This document shows, in pieces, positions 1-8,595 of a DNA stretch of 64,000 bases; the first letter of the stretch is position 1; every line of letters starts with the position of its first letter. Below the pieces are notes generated by a model. The model was not told the origin of the DNA. It did not search any database and saw only the letters and a program-made list of their open reading frames with translations. This DNA comes from Chryseobacterium gleum (lineage in GTDB: Bacteria; Bacteroidota; Bacteroidia; Flavobacteriales; Flavobacteriaceae): NCBI GenBank assembly GCA_945881885.1, contig CAMCVI010000005.1, positions 1-64,000 of the forward strand, in the 5' to 3' direction. A program made the translations under genes and the position numbers.

Positions 1-3000
1 GCCAATCCAAAGCGCTTAAAAGTGGATTTAAGTACAACTGAATTATCTCCTTATTACTCAGAAATTAGCAACCAACCTTTTACTGCGGTTCCTTTTGCTT
101 TGTTTGCTGTTAATTCAGAGAGTACGGCGGCATTAACAGCGCTTCAGGCAACAGTAGCTGCAAATGCAACTGCTACAAATGCAGCTTTAGCATTAAAAGA
201 AAATGCCATAAACAAATCCACAACAACTACATTAGGAACTAGTAATATTTTATTTCCTACTCAAAATGCAGTAAAAACTTATGTAGATACAAATATTTCT
301 GCTTCGAACACTGCAAATACAGCAGCTATTACTGCTCTTGCAAATACAGTAACTTCAAATGCAACAGCTACAACAGCTGCTTTAGCGTTAAAAGAAGATG
401 CGATAAACAAATCAACTACTACAACTTTAGGAACAAGTAATGTATTATTTCCAACACAAAATGCAGTGAAAACATATGTTGATACAAATATTTCTACTTC
501 GAACACTGCAAATACAGCAGCTATTACTACTCTTGGAAATACAGTAACTTCAAATGCAACAGCAACAACAGCAGCTTTAGCTTTAAAAGAAGATGCGATA
601 AACAAATCCACTACAACAACTTTAGGAACTAGTAATGTATTATTTCCTACTCAAAATGCAGTGAAAACATATGTGGATACGAATATTACAACAGTTAACA
701 CTTCTAACACATCACTTCAAGCTACAGTAGCCGCAAACGCAACAGCTACAACGGCTGCTTTAGCGTTAAAAGAAGATGCGATAAACAAATCCACTACTAC
801 AACTTTAGGAACTAGTAATGTGTTATTTCCAACTCAGAATGCAGTAAAAACCTATGTAGATTCTCAAGTTGCCTCAGCTACAATTCCTGATGCAAATGCC
901 ACTACAAAAGGTAAAATTCAGTTAGCAGGAGATTTAGGCGGGACAGCTTCTGTACCAACTGTACCTGGTTTAGCGAATAAAGAAAATACAATAAATGTCG
1001 GTACAACTTCTCAGTATTATAGAGGAGACAAAACTTGGCAAACTTTAGATAAAACTGCGGTTGGTTTAGTAAACGTTGATAATACAACTGATGCTGCAAA
1101 ACCTATTTCAGCAGCAACACAAACAGCATTAAATACGAAAGAAGATACAGCTAACAAATCAATTACAACTACATTAGGTACAAGTAATGTTTTGTTTCCT
1201 ACTCAAAATGCAGTAAAAACCTATGTGGATACGAATTTAGCGTTAAAAGCAAATACTGCAAGTTTAGCAACAGTTGCAATAAGTGGTAGTTATAATGATT
1301 TAACTAATACGCCAATAGTTCCAGCTGCATATAGTTTACCTAATGCTAGTGCATCATCATTAGGAGGGATTAAAGTAGGAAGTAATTTAAGTATAGATAG
1401 TAACGGTGTATTAAGCGGCGTCTCATCATATAGTTTACCAACTGCGAGTGCAACGGATTTGGGTGGAGTTAAAGTTGGCACTGGCTTAACCATTACTAAT
1501 GGTGTTTTAAGCGCTTCAGGTTCAGGTGTTCCTTATACGGGAGCTACACAAGCCGTTGACTTAGGGGCATTTGATTTGAAAGTAAATGGAATCACGGTAG
1601 GGCGTGGTAATGGAAATTTAGCATCTAATACTGCAACGGGTAAAGATGCGCTTCTAAATAATAATACCATTGGTGCTAACAACACGGCTATGGGAAACCA
1701 AGCTCTTTACTCTAATACCTTTGGTAGTCAAAATACAGCGATAGGTTCCGGATCACTTAATTCTAACATTAATGGCATACAGAATACAGCAGTAGGAATC
1801 CTTTCACTTGAAAAGACTGTAGGCGTATCATACAACACTGCCGTTGGTGCTGAAGCGCTTCGATTTACAGTAGATGGAGAAAGCAATACAGCAACTGGTG
1901 CAAGTGCACTTAGAGCCAACATCAGTGGAGCGTACAATAGTGCATTCGGGAGAAACGCACTTAGCAAAAGTACAATAAGCTATAACAATGCTGCGTTTGG
2001 TGCCGAAGCACTTTCTGATAACCTAGCTAATGGAAATACTGCCTATGGAGCCTATGCGCTTCAAAGAAACACAACTGGTTATAGTAATACGGCAGTGGGT
2101 ATAGGTGCGATGAAATTTCACACGACTGGTAATGATAACGTTGCAATTGGAGTTAATGCAGGCTTGTTTGCTTCGAACGTAACAACTGGCAGCAGCAACA
2201 CCGCTATTGGAGCTTTTGCTGAGTATGGGGCTGCCAACCTAAGCAATGCAACTGTAATAGGATCTGGTGCAACTGTTTCGGCATCTAATACTATTCAGTT
2301 GGGAAATACAGCGGTAACTAATGTAAAAACTAGTGGCACAATAACTGCAGGTGCAGTTACTTATCCTAAAGTAGACGGAACTGCGGGTCAAGTATTAACT
2401 GCGAATGCAAACGGAATTCCAACATGGCAACCTATTTCTGCTGCACCACTTGTTTCACCAACATTTACAGGTACTCCAGCTGCTCCAACGGCTACTGCAG
2501 GAACAAATACTACTCAAATAGCCACAACACAATTTGTGACCAGCGCTATTGCAACAGCAACCATTCCAGATGCAACGACCTCAGCAAAAGGGAAAGTTAA
2601 ATTAGCAGGAGATTTAGGAGGAACAGCTGATGTACCTACTGTACCAGGTTTAGCACTGAAGGCAAATACTTCCGATGTTACGACATCTTTGGCTACAAAA
2701 GAAGATGCTAGTAATAAATCGAATGCCACCTTAGGAACGAGCACGACTTTATTCCCAACACAAAATGCGGTGAAAACCTATGTGGATGCACAGGTAGCCT
2801 CAGCAACGATTGCGGATGCAAATGCCACAACTAAAGGTAAAATCCAATTAGCAGGTGATTTAGCTGGAACAGCAGATGCACCTACTGTACCTGGATTAGC
2901 TTTAAAAGCACCTTTAGCATCTCCAATCTTTACAGGTGCAGTAACTGCTCCTATCTATGCTTCTACTCCACAAGCGTTAACTGATGCAGCTACCATTTCT

Positions 3001-4155
3001 TGGAATCCTGCCAATGGATTAAACGCTAGTGTAACTTTAGGAGGGAACAGAACTTTAAGTTTTACTGCTACTCCAGCAGTAGGTTCTTATGGAACCTTGT
3101 TAGTATCGCAAGATGCTACAGGTGGTAGAACAATAACTTTACCATCTACCTCAAATAAAGTATTAGGTTCAACTTCAACTACTACTATTGCATTATCTTC
3201 AGCTGCTAATGCAAAAGATATTTTGAATTTTTATTATGATGGTACCAATTGTTATTGGAATATCGGACAAGGATATGGAACGGCAGCAACAGTTGCCTCT
3301 ACAAATTTGGCCTCTAGCGTTTCTGGTACTTTACCAATTGCAAATGGTGGAACCGGATCAACTACTCAAAATTTCGTAGACTTAACTACCAATCAAACTA
3401 TTGCGGGAAATAAAACATTTAGTTCAGATATTGTAGTTAATGGAATCAAAGTAGGAAATGGCGGCGGAAGCCAAAGCACAGTAATTGGAGATAGTGCAAA
3501 CGCTACTCTTGCAAATAACACAGCCCTAGGGTTTATGACCTTAGATGGTAATTCAGGAACGGATAATACAGCTGTTGGAACAAATTCTATGAGAAATTCT
3601 GGCGCTACATCCCAAACTACAGCAATTGGAGAAAACGCAGGAACGGGAGTAAATACGGGTAACAATAATACTTATTTAGGATTTAATGCAAATGTTACGA
3701 GCAATAGCTCTATTTCTAATGCTACAGCAATTGGATCTGGCGCCACAGTTACATCTAGTAATACCATTCAGTTGGGAGCAGATGGAACCAATGGAACAAC
3801 GGCAGTGACCAATGTAAACACAAGCGGTTCAATTACAGCAAATGCTTCAATAAGTTCTGAAATAACAGCTAATTTAACCATTACCAACGCAAATGCTGAA
3901 CTTTATAAAGGCAAAGTGTTAATTTGTAATCCCTCAAGTCAAATTACGATTACTTTTAATAATAATTTGCCTGTTGGATTTAACTGTATGGTGTTACAAA
4001 AAAGTGCAGACGCTAATAAAATTAATTTAGCTGGAGGTTCAGGTGTAACCATCAAAAACAGAAGTAATTATACGGCAACTGCAGGAAATTATGCAATAGC
4101 TACCATAGTTAATATTGGTGGGGGCATTATTGTTACAGCAGGTGACATGCAATAA
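1..4155 (+). CDS. Long repeat-built surface/fibre protein (tail-fibre and YadA-head-like), 5' partial
   Basis: The reading frame is open from base 1, so the start lies outside the window; 1384 residues are visible. The first residues (PYYSEISNQPFTAVPFALFA) resemble the end of an N-terminal domain common in Bacteroidota secreted repeat proteins. Six copies of FPTQNAVKTYVD follow (starting near 253, 448, 643, 826, 1195 and 2752), and three copies of a GKIQLAGDLGGT-type motif. Two blocks (about 1609-2330 and 3466-3830) carry NTAIGSGSL/NTAVG-type repeats like the YadA/Hia trimeric-autotransporter head. The composition is rich in Ala, Thr, Asn and Ser. The C-terminus has neither a YadA beta-barrel anchor nor a T9SS sorting domain. 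A role as an adhesin or fibre is inferred from repeat architecture only; phage tail fibres use similar repeats. Confidence 0.7.
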   Translation, partial: ANPKRLKVDLSTTELSPYYSEISNQPFTAVPFALFAVNSESTAALTALQATVAANATATNAALALKENAINKSTTTTLGTSNILFPTQNAVKTYVDTNISASNTANTAAITALANTVTSNATATTAALALKEDAINKSTTTTLGTSNVLFPTQNAVKTYVDTNISTSNTANTAAITTLGNTVTSNATATTAALALKEDAINKSTTTTLGTSNVLFPTQNAVKTYVDTNITTVNTSNTSLQATVAANATATTAALALKEDAINKSTTTTLGTSNVLFPTQNAVKTYVDSQVASATIPDANATTKGKIQLAGDLGGTASVPTVPGLANKENTINVGTTSQYYRGDKTWQTLDKTAVGLVNVDNTTDAAKPISAATQTALNTKEDTANKSITTTLGTSNVLFPTQNAVKTYVDTNLALKANTASLATVAISGSYNDLTNTPIVPAAYSLPNASASSLGGIKVGSNLSIDSNGVLSGVSSYSLPTASATDLGGVKVGTGLTITNGVLSASGSGVPYTGATQAVDLGAFDLKVNGITVGRGNGNLASNTATGKDALLNNNTIGANNTAMGNQALYSNTFGSQNTAIGSGSLNSNINGIQNTAVGILSLEKTVGVSYNTAVGAEALRFTVDGESNTATGASALRANISGAYNSAFGRNALSKSTISYNNAAFGAEALSDNLANGNTAYGAYALQRNTTGYSNTAVGIGAMKFHTTGNDNVAIGVNAGLFASNVTTGSSNTAIGAFAEYGAANLSNATVIGSGATVSASNTIQLGNTAVTNVKTSGTITAGAVTYPKVDGTAGQVLTANANGIPTWQPISAAPLVSPTFTGTPAAPTATAGTNTTQIATTQFVTSAIATATIPDATTSAKGKVKLAGDLGGTADVPTVPGLALKANTSDVTTSLATKEDASNKSNATLGTSTTLFPTQNAVKTYVDAQVASATIADANATTKGKIQLAGDLAGTADAPTVPGLALKAPLASPIFTGAVTAPIYASTPQALTDAATISWNPANGLNASVTLGGNRTLSFTATPAVGSYGTLLVSQDATGGRTITLPSTSNKVLGSTSTTTIALSSAANAKDILNFYYDGTNCYWNIGQGYGTAATVASTNLASSVSGTLPIANGGTGSTTQNFVDLTTNQTIAGNKTFSSDIVVNGIKVGNGGGSQSTVIGDSANATLANNTALGFMTLDGNSGTDNTAVGTNSMRNSGATSQTTAIGENAGTGVNTGNNNTYLGFNANVTSNSSISNATAIGSGATVTSSNTIQLGADGTNGTTAVTNVNTSGSITANASISSEITANLTITNANAELYKGKVLICNPSSQITITFNNNLPVGFNCMVLQKSADANKINLAGGSGVTIKNRSNYTATAGNYAIATIVNIGGGIIVTAGDMQ
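118..870 (+). repeat. In-gene tandem repeats of about 195 bp
   Basis: Four successive units are seen, spaced 195, 195 and 183 bp as judged from the FPTQNAVKTYVD coding motif. Each unit encodes about 61-65 residues including ATTAALALKEDAINKSTTTT. The units are similar but not identical. Two more isolated copies of the core motif lie near 1195 and 2752. The array is the kind that can expand or contract by recombination. Confidence 0.8.
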
Positions 4156-4213
4156 AATTAAAACAACTAAAACAGAAAATAAATAATATATAAACTCAAT
4201 TAAACCTTCAAAA

Positions 4214-5665
4214 ATGAAAAAATTATTTTTAATTACCATTCTATTCTTGGCAAATAGTTTTCAAAGTCAGGCAAATAATTTAGTGGTGGGAACACCAACA
4301 ATCAGTGGAAGCACACTTACCTTTACTATTAAATGGGATAACAGTTGGTATGTTACTTCAGGGCCATCTAACTGGGATGCAGTTTGGATTTTTGTTAAAA
4401 GACAATCTTGTGTAACAGGCGCTGTAAGCCCTTGGCTGCATGGTCAATTATCTGCTGCAGGACAATCCGTTACCGGTTCAGTTCTACAAGTTGATACAGT
4501 ATCAGATAATGCTGGAGTTTTCGTAAGAAGATCAGCTGCTGGAATTGGTAATATCGCTCAAGCCACAGTAACAATAACATTGGCGAGCCCTGTTGGCGCA
4601 GACAATATTGGAGTTTATGCTATGGAAATGGTAAATGTACCGCAAGGGGATTTTTATATAGGGGACAATAATAGACCTTCTTATTATGTATTTGGAAATG
4701 CAACTAACCAAGCTGTACAAATTACTAGTACTACTACAAATTTAACTAAGGAACAATATGGAGCTCAAGAACAACTTGGTTCTACAGTTGCTTTGCCTAG
4801 CACCTACCCTTATGGTTACAATCGTTTTTATTGTATGAAATATGATATTACTTGCGCTCAATATGTTTCCTTTTTAAACACCTTGAGCTATGAACAACAA
4901 TTACATAAACAACAAGACATGAACTGGAATACGACGCCACCGACTTCCGCAGCTGGAACAAGTTTTATGTCTAATTGGGGCTATAGAATAGAAATTAAAA
5001 CACCAGCTATTTCAACAACAAGTTTGACGCCTGCCGTTTACGCCTGCGATGCTAATGACAATGGAGTATATGATGAAGATTGTGATGGCTTAGGGTTTCC
5101 TGTCGCTTTAAGACAAGAGCATTGGTTAACCTATTTGGAATGGGCAGCTTTAAGACCAATGACGGAGTTTGAATATGAAAAAGCGTGTAGAGGTCCACTT
5201 GCACCAGTTAGTGGAGAATATGCTTGGGGAACCACTGATATTGCTCAATTTCAATATACTAATGCTAACTGGGGTTGTTCAACAGACATACAAACTTATT
5301 TTGCTTTAGGTTTATGCAACTACCAAACATCAAGAATGTATAGAGCTGGAAGTGCAGCTACAGCTAATACTGATAGAGTACATGCTGGAGCAACTTATTA
5401 TGGAATAGCTGATATGACTGGTGGTACCTATGATCGTTGTGTTGGAGGTTGGGGTTATGATTATTCTACTTTTACTACGGCAAATGGTGATGGTAATATT
5501 AATGCAGATGGCACTTGTGGTAATACAATTTGGAACAGCATGCAGTTTATGAACAAGGGTGGTTCTGCTCAATGGTCTCATGGTATGCATCTATCATCCA
5601 GAGCTTATTTTAACGACCCTAGTTATGGCCAAGCACAAGGTGGTAGAGGAGTAAGGTCGTATTAA
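4214..5665 (+). CDS. Secreted SUMF1/FGE-sulfatase-fold protein
   Basis: 483 residues. An N-terminal signal peptide (MKKLFLITILFLANSFQSQA) without a lipobox is followed by a beta-rich domain (about 22-130, with WDNSWYVTSGP and WDAVWIFVK). A SUMF1/formylglycine-generating-enzyme-like domain runs from about 136 to 483. Its recognisable parts are the start MEMVNVPQGDFYIGD, the central RPMTEFEYEKACRGP near 313 and the end GGRGVRSY. The fold is a C-type-lectin variant that also occurs in non-enzymatic surface proteins and in the T9SS proteins GldJ/GldK. No T9SS sorting domain is present. It starts 58 bp after the long fibre gene and ends 10 bp before the small repeat gene, so co-transcription is likely. 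Whether it is an enzyme or a binding/structural module cannot be told. Confidence 0.75.
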   Translation: MKKLFLITILFLANSFQSQANNLVVGTPTISGSTLTFTIKWDNSWYVTSGPSNWDAVWIFVKRQSCVTGAVSPWLHGQLSAAGQSVTGSVLQVDTVSDNAGVFVRRSAAGIGNIAQATVTITLASPVGADNIGVYAMEMVNVPQGDFYIGDNNRPSYYVFGNATNQAVQITSTTTNLTKEQYGAQEQLGSTVALPSTYPYGYNRFYCMKYDITCAQYVSFLNTLSYEQQLHKQQDMNWNTTPPTSAAGTSFMSNWGYRIEIKTPAISTTSLTPAVYACDANDNGVYDEDCDGLGFPVALRQEHWLTYLEWAALRPMTEFEYEKACRGPLAPVSGEYAWGTTDIAQFQYTNANWGCSTDIQTYFALGLCNYQTSRMYRAGSAATANTDRVHAGATYYGIADMTGGTYDRCVGGWGYDYSTFTTANGDGNINADGTCGNTIWNSMQFMNKGGSAQWSHGMHLSSRAYFNDPSYGQAQGGRGVRSY

Positions 5666-5675
5666 TTGTATTCAA

Positions 5676-6179
5676 GTGATAAAAAAAATAATAATAGTAG
5701 CATTATTTTGTTTGGCGCAAAATACTTTTGGGCAAATTGCGCTACCTTCTATGCGTGGGGTTTTTAATTCTAAAAAGACCATGACCATGTTTTCAGGTGG
5801 CATAGGATTTGGATCCTCTCAGCAAAGTTTGTTTCAAAACGTTTGTGCGCCAGTTCAAGTAGAATCCATTTTTTATGGAGGCATTGGCTTTGGCGATCAG
5901 CAGCAAATAATTGTGCAAAACATTTGTACTCCTATTGCTGTAGAATCGATTTTTTATGGAGGCGAAGGATATGGAGACCAACAAAAAGCGATAGTACAAA
6001 GTGCTTGTATTCCGCCAGCTATTGAATCCATATTTCTTGGAGGCGAAGGATATGGAGACCAACAAAAATCAGTTGTTCAAAGTGTTTGTGTCGACCCTGC
6101 TATAGAATCCATATTTTTAGGTGGAACTGGATATGGATCTCAAGAAAAAATTATAATTCAAGCGGCTTGTACCTATTAA
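5676..6179 (+). CDS. Small secreted protein of five 27-residue Cys repeats
   Basis: 167 residues starting at GTG. I chose this start because it gives a complete signal peptide (MIKKIIIVALFCLAQNTFGQ) 10 bp after the preceding gene. From about residue 38 the protein consists of five 27-residue repeats of the form SIF-GG-G-G-DQQ-IVQ-C. Cysteines lie at 57, 84, 111, 138 and 165, exactly 27 apart. No sorting domain or lipobox is present. I do not recognise a named family. Similar GGxGxGD-type repeats occur, from memory, in other flavobacterial secreted proteins. Position and export signal suggest it works with the two genes upstream; that is inference. Confidence 0.7.
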   Translation: MIKKIIIVALFCLAQNTFGQIALPSMRGVFNSKKTMTMFSGGIGFGSSQQSLFQNVCAPVQVESIFYGGIGFGDQQQIIVQNICTPIAVESIFYGGEGYGDQQKAIVQSACIPPAIESIFLGGEGYGDQQKSVVQSVCVDPAIESIFLGGTGYGSQEKIIIQAACTY

Positions 6180-6209
6180 CGATTCGGAAGTTTTTTCAAA
6201 ATAAATATA

Positions 6210-6238
6210 TTGATAAAATATAAATCCAGTTAAATTTG
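6210..6238 (+). promoter_or_regulatory. Bacteroidota-type promoter of the tRNA-Asn-like gene
   Basis: TTG at 6210-6212 and TAAATTTG at 6231-6238 are separated by 18 bp, matching the TTG-N(17-23)-TAnnTTTG consensus. The predicted start of transcription, about 6245, is some 15 bases before the tRNA-like 5' end. Confidence 0.6.
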
Positions 6239-6260
6239 TATTCTAAAAATAAATGAGTAT

Positions 6261-6334
6261 TCTTACTTAGTTAAGTTGTTTAGAGCATCTGACTGTTTAT
6301 CAGAGAGTCCTTGGTTCGAGCCCAAGAGAGGGAG
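6261..6334 (+). tRNA. Degenerate tRNA-Asn(GTT)-like gene, probable pseudo-tRNA
   Basis: A cloverleaf can be drawn. The anticodon stem TCTGA/TCAGA (6288-6292/6300-6304) closes loop CTGTTTA with anticodon GTT at 6295-6297. T-stem CTTGG/CCAAG closes loop TTCGAGC (6315-6321). The acceptor 3' strand AGAGGGA (6327-6333) is followed by G and CA. The 5' half is damaged: the acceptor 5' strand TCTTACT pairs with two wobbles and one A-A mismatch, D-stem GTTA/GAGC is broken, the D-loop has GT where GG is expected, and base 37 is T. A good promoter lies upstream and a terminator downstream. It is most likely a decayed duplicate of a functional tRNA-Asn. Confidence 0.6.
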
Positions 6335-6338
6335 CAAA

Positions 6339-6367
6339 AGTCCAGCAGAAATGTTGGGCTTTTTATT
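6339..6367 (+). terminator. Hairpin terminator after the tRNA-like gene
   Basis: Stem GTCCAGCA/TGTTGGGC (two G-T pairs) closes a GAAA loop and is followed by a T-rich run. Related copies occur near 8520 and 9145. Confidence 0.65.
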
Positions 6368-6387
6368 TTTAATAAAATTCCTAGTGT

Positions 6388-8382
6388 TTATTCTTTAATA
6401 AACTTGGCAGCGTTTTTACCTGATACCTTTAAATAATAAATACCTTCAGATAATTGCTCAACGCTAATAGATGTGTCGCCTTCGTTAAGGTTCCCTTTTA
6501 GAACGATTTTTCCTAAAGCATCGGTTATGGTATAGTGCTGATTGGCGATACTGGGTTCAATCATTGTATTTAACAAACTTGAAGTAGGGTTAGGATATAC
6601 GCTTACACTACTTTTATCAAAGACTTCCGTGGCTAAATCACTACAATTAATTGCTAACCCTAAATCTGTTATAGTCCAATTGTAAGTATTAAGTATAGAA
6701 GTTCTTGCTGCATAGCCATTACAATAATAAGAATTGCCTCCTGAAAAAACAACATTTGGTTCTAAAGGATTCTCATTTGGTGCTATTGTTGCCCAACCTA
6801 TTAGTAGCGCATCATAATTATTTATAGAAAGTTGTGCTCCTGCAAACATAGATGACATATTAGTTACATTACCAACATTCCATGATCCAATAGGTTGGTC
6901 AAACGAGGAAGGCCCAAAAAATATAGAATTATTAAAAAACATAGAATCCATATCGATAACATTACTCACATTCCAAGAGTCAATAGGCTGGTTAAAGGCG
7001 GAAGCGTTACTAAACATATTAGACATATTGGTCACACTGCTCACATTCCAGGAACCAATAGGTTGGTTAAAGACAATAGCTTGCCTAAACATATAACCCA
7101 TAGCAATCACATTGCTAACATTCCAAGAACCAATAGGTTGGTTAAAGATATTAGCTTGATCAAACATACCACCCATATTAGTCACATTGCTAACATTCCA
7201 AGGCCCAATAGGTTGGTTAAAGGAAATAGCGTGTGAAAACATAGAAGACATATTAGTCACATTGCTAACATCCCAAGAACCAATGTTTTGGTTAAAGGTA
7301 GTAGCGTTTTCAAACATAGAAAGCATAGTATTCACATTGCTAACATTCCAAGCCCCAATATTTTGATTAAAGATATTAGCTTGAAAAAACATAAGAGCCA
7401 TAGTAGTTACATTGCCAACATTCCAAGAACCAATATTTTGGTTAAAGGAAATAGCGCCTGCAAACATACCACTCATATCAGTCACATTGCTAACATCCCA
7501 AGAACCAATATTTTGGTTAAAGGCGGGAGCGTTACTAAACATACTACCCATATCAGTTACATTGCTAACATTCCAAGCTCCAATATTTTGGTTAAAGATA
7601 ATAGCTTGCGAAAACATACCATTCATATTGTACACATTGCTAACATTCCAAGCCCCAATATTTTGGTTAAAGGAAGTAGCTTGACTAAACATACCACTCA
7701 TATTAAGCACATTGCTAACATTCCAAGCCCCAATAGGTTGGTTATAGGAAGTAGCGCCTGAAAACATAACATTCATACTGTTCACATTGCTAACATTCCA
7801 AGAACCAATATTTTGGTTAAAGGAAGTAGCGCCTGAAAACATAACATTCATACTGTTCACATTGCTAACATTCCAAGAACCAATATTTTGGTTAAAGGAA
7901 GTAGCTTGACTAAACATACCAGCCATTATAGTCACATTGCTGACATTCCAGGAACTAATAGGTTGGTTAAAGGAAGTAGCGGTGTAAAACATAAAATTCA
8001 TATCGGTTACATTACTCACGTCCCAAGACCCAATTGGTTGGTTGAAAGTTACTGCTTGATAAAATAAATTAGTTGTATTAGTTACAAGAGTCGTTACAAT
8101 ATTATCAAAAGGAATTGGTGTTGTACTGCCTGGAGGTGTAAAATAACTTATGCCAGAAGGAATATTATTAGCATAATTAGTAATATTACTAGTAGTTGAA
8201 TTATTTACAATAGCAAACCATTCCATTCCTGTTCCTCTTGGGTTTGCTTGAATAAAGTAGGGTGACGGAACTGTTGTGCCCGTCCATTTAATGGTAATTA
8301 AGTTTGTATCTAATACAACTTGTGCATTGATAGTTTGAACGGCTAAAAACACTGAAATAATTAGGAGTGTAATTTTTTTCAT
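6388..8382 (-). CDS. BspA-like/DUF285-repeat surface protein with T9SS type A sorting domain
   Basis: 664 residues. The signal peptide is MKKITLLIISVFLAVQTINAQ. Residues about 111-516 are sixteen copies of a 25-residue repeat of the form FNQPIGSWNVSNVTNMSSMF, the DUF285/BspA-like family seen in bacterial surface proteins. About 585-664 form a T9SS type A sorting domain (VYPNPTSS, then LSEGIYYLKV and a basic end), so export through the type IX system and attachment to the cell surface are expected. Copies 3 and 4 are identical. Repeat 15 carries a six-residue insertion. Adhesion or binding is the usual inferred role; the ligand is unknown. Confidence 0.88.
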   Translation of the reverse strand: MKKITLLIISVFLAVQTINAQVVLDTNLITIKWTGTTVPSPYFIQANPRGTGMEWFAIVNNSTTSNITNYANNIPSGISYFTPPGSTTPIPFDNIVTTLVTNTTNLFYQAVTFNQPIGSWDVSNVTDMNFMFYTATSFNQPISSWNVSNVTIMAGMFSQATSFNQNIGSWNVSNVNSMNVMFSGATSFNQNIGSWNVSNVNSMNVMFSGATSYNQPIGAWNVSNVLNMSGMFSQATSFNQNIGAWNVSNVYNMNGMFSQAIIFNQNIGAWNVSNVTDMGSMFSNAPAFNQNIGSWDVSNVTDMSGMFAGAISFNQNIGSWNVGNVTTMALMFFQANIFNQNIGAWNVSNVNTMLSMFENATTFNQNIGSWDVSNVTNMSSMFSHAISFNQPIGPWNVSNVTNMGGMFDQANIFNQPIGSWNVSNVIAMGYMFRQAIVFNQPIGSWNVSSVTNMSNMFSNASAFNQPIDSWNVSNVIDMDSMFFNNSIFFGPSSFDQPIGSWNVGNVTNMSSMFAGAQLSINNYDALLIGWATIAPNENPLEPNVVFSGGNSYYCNGYAARTSILNTYNWTITDLGLAINCSDLATEVFDKSSVSVYPNPTSSLLNTMIEPSIANQHYTITDALGKIVLKGNLNEGDTSISVEQLSEGIYYLKVSGKNAAKFIKE
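6835..8052 (-). repeat. 16 x 75-bp tandem coding repeat
   Basis: Sixteen in-frame copies of 75 bp encode FNQ(P/N)IG(S/A)W(N/D)VSNV...MF units. The copies at 7756-7830 and 7831-7905 are identical base for base, indicating recent duplication or conversion. The 75-bp (25-codon) period also creates long open frames on the opposite strand that are not genes. Confidence 0.9.
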
Positions 8383-8471
8383 AATTATTTTGTTTAATTT
8401 ATTTAATTGTAAATATATTAAAAATAAAATAAAAATTGTCTATGTCCTTGATTTTCTAATAATTGAGTAAG

Positions 8472-8510
8472 TAATCATCGCGTTAAAATTGTAACTTTCT
8501 CCAATAGGGG
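8472..8510. repeat. 39-bp direct repeat, left copy
   Basis: Matches 9102-9140 at 35 of 39 positions; the two copies flank the NTF2-like gene at 8596-9069. Each copy is directly followed by a hairpin with a GAAA loop. Confidence 0.6.
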
Positions 8511-8518
8511 GAGCAAAA

Positions 8519-8547
8519 CTCCAGCAGAAATGTTGGACTTTTTTTAT
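8519..8547 (+). terminator. Orphan terminator-like hairpin resembling the tRNA-Asn terminator
   Basis: Stem TCCAGCA/TGTTGGA closes a GAAA loop and is followed by a run of T. It is preceded by GGAGCAAAA as in the tRNA-like gene at 6331-6339. No plus-strand gene lies directly upstream, so it looks like a duplicated remnant. It would also stop transcription entering from the left. Confidence 0.5.
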
Positions 8548-8595
8548 TGTCTATCATTCAGTCAGGCTAGTTAAATCTTTTTATTATATTTACAT

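Noticed and set aside
279..611. Open frames antisense to the long fibre gene
   Set aside because: Same repeat-driven effect; no start signal or family resemblance.
5500..5665. FGE-fold C-terminus as a variable region of a diversity-generating retroelement
   Set aside because: No reverse transcriptase, template repeat or second copy of the region is present in the window.
1..6179. Prophage remnant because of tail-fibre-like repeats
   Set aside because: No capsid, terminase, integrase or lysis genes; the neighbours are secreted surface proteins of the host.
6895..7761. Long open frames on the plus strand across the DUF285 repeats
   Set aside because: They exist only because the 75-bp repeat keeps a frame open on both strands; the minus-strand gene has a signal peptide and sorting domain.
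6835..8052. Possible CRISPR array from regular repeats
   Set aside because: Period is 75 bp with no unrelated spacers, the units are coding and carry an intact protein frame.
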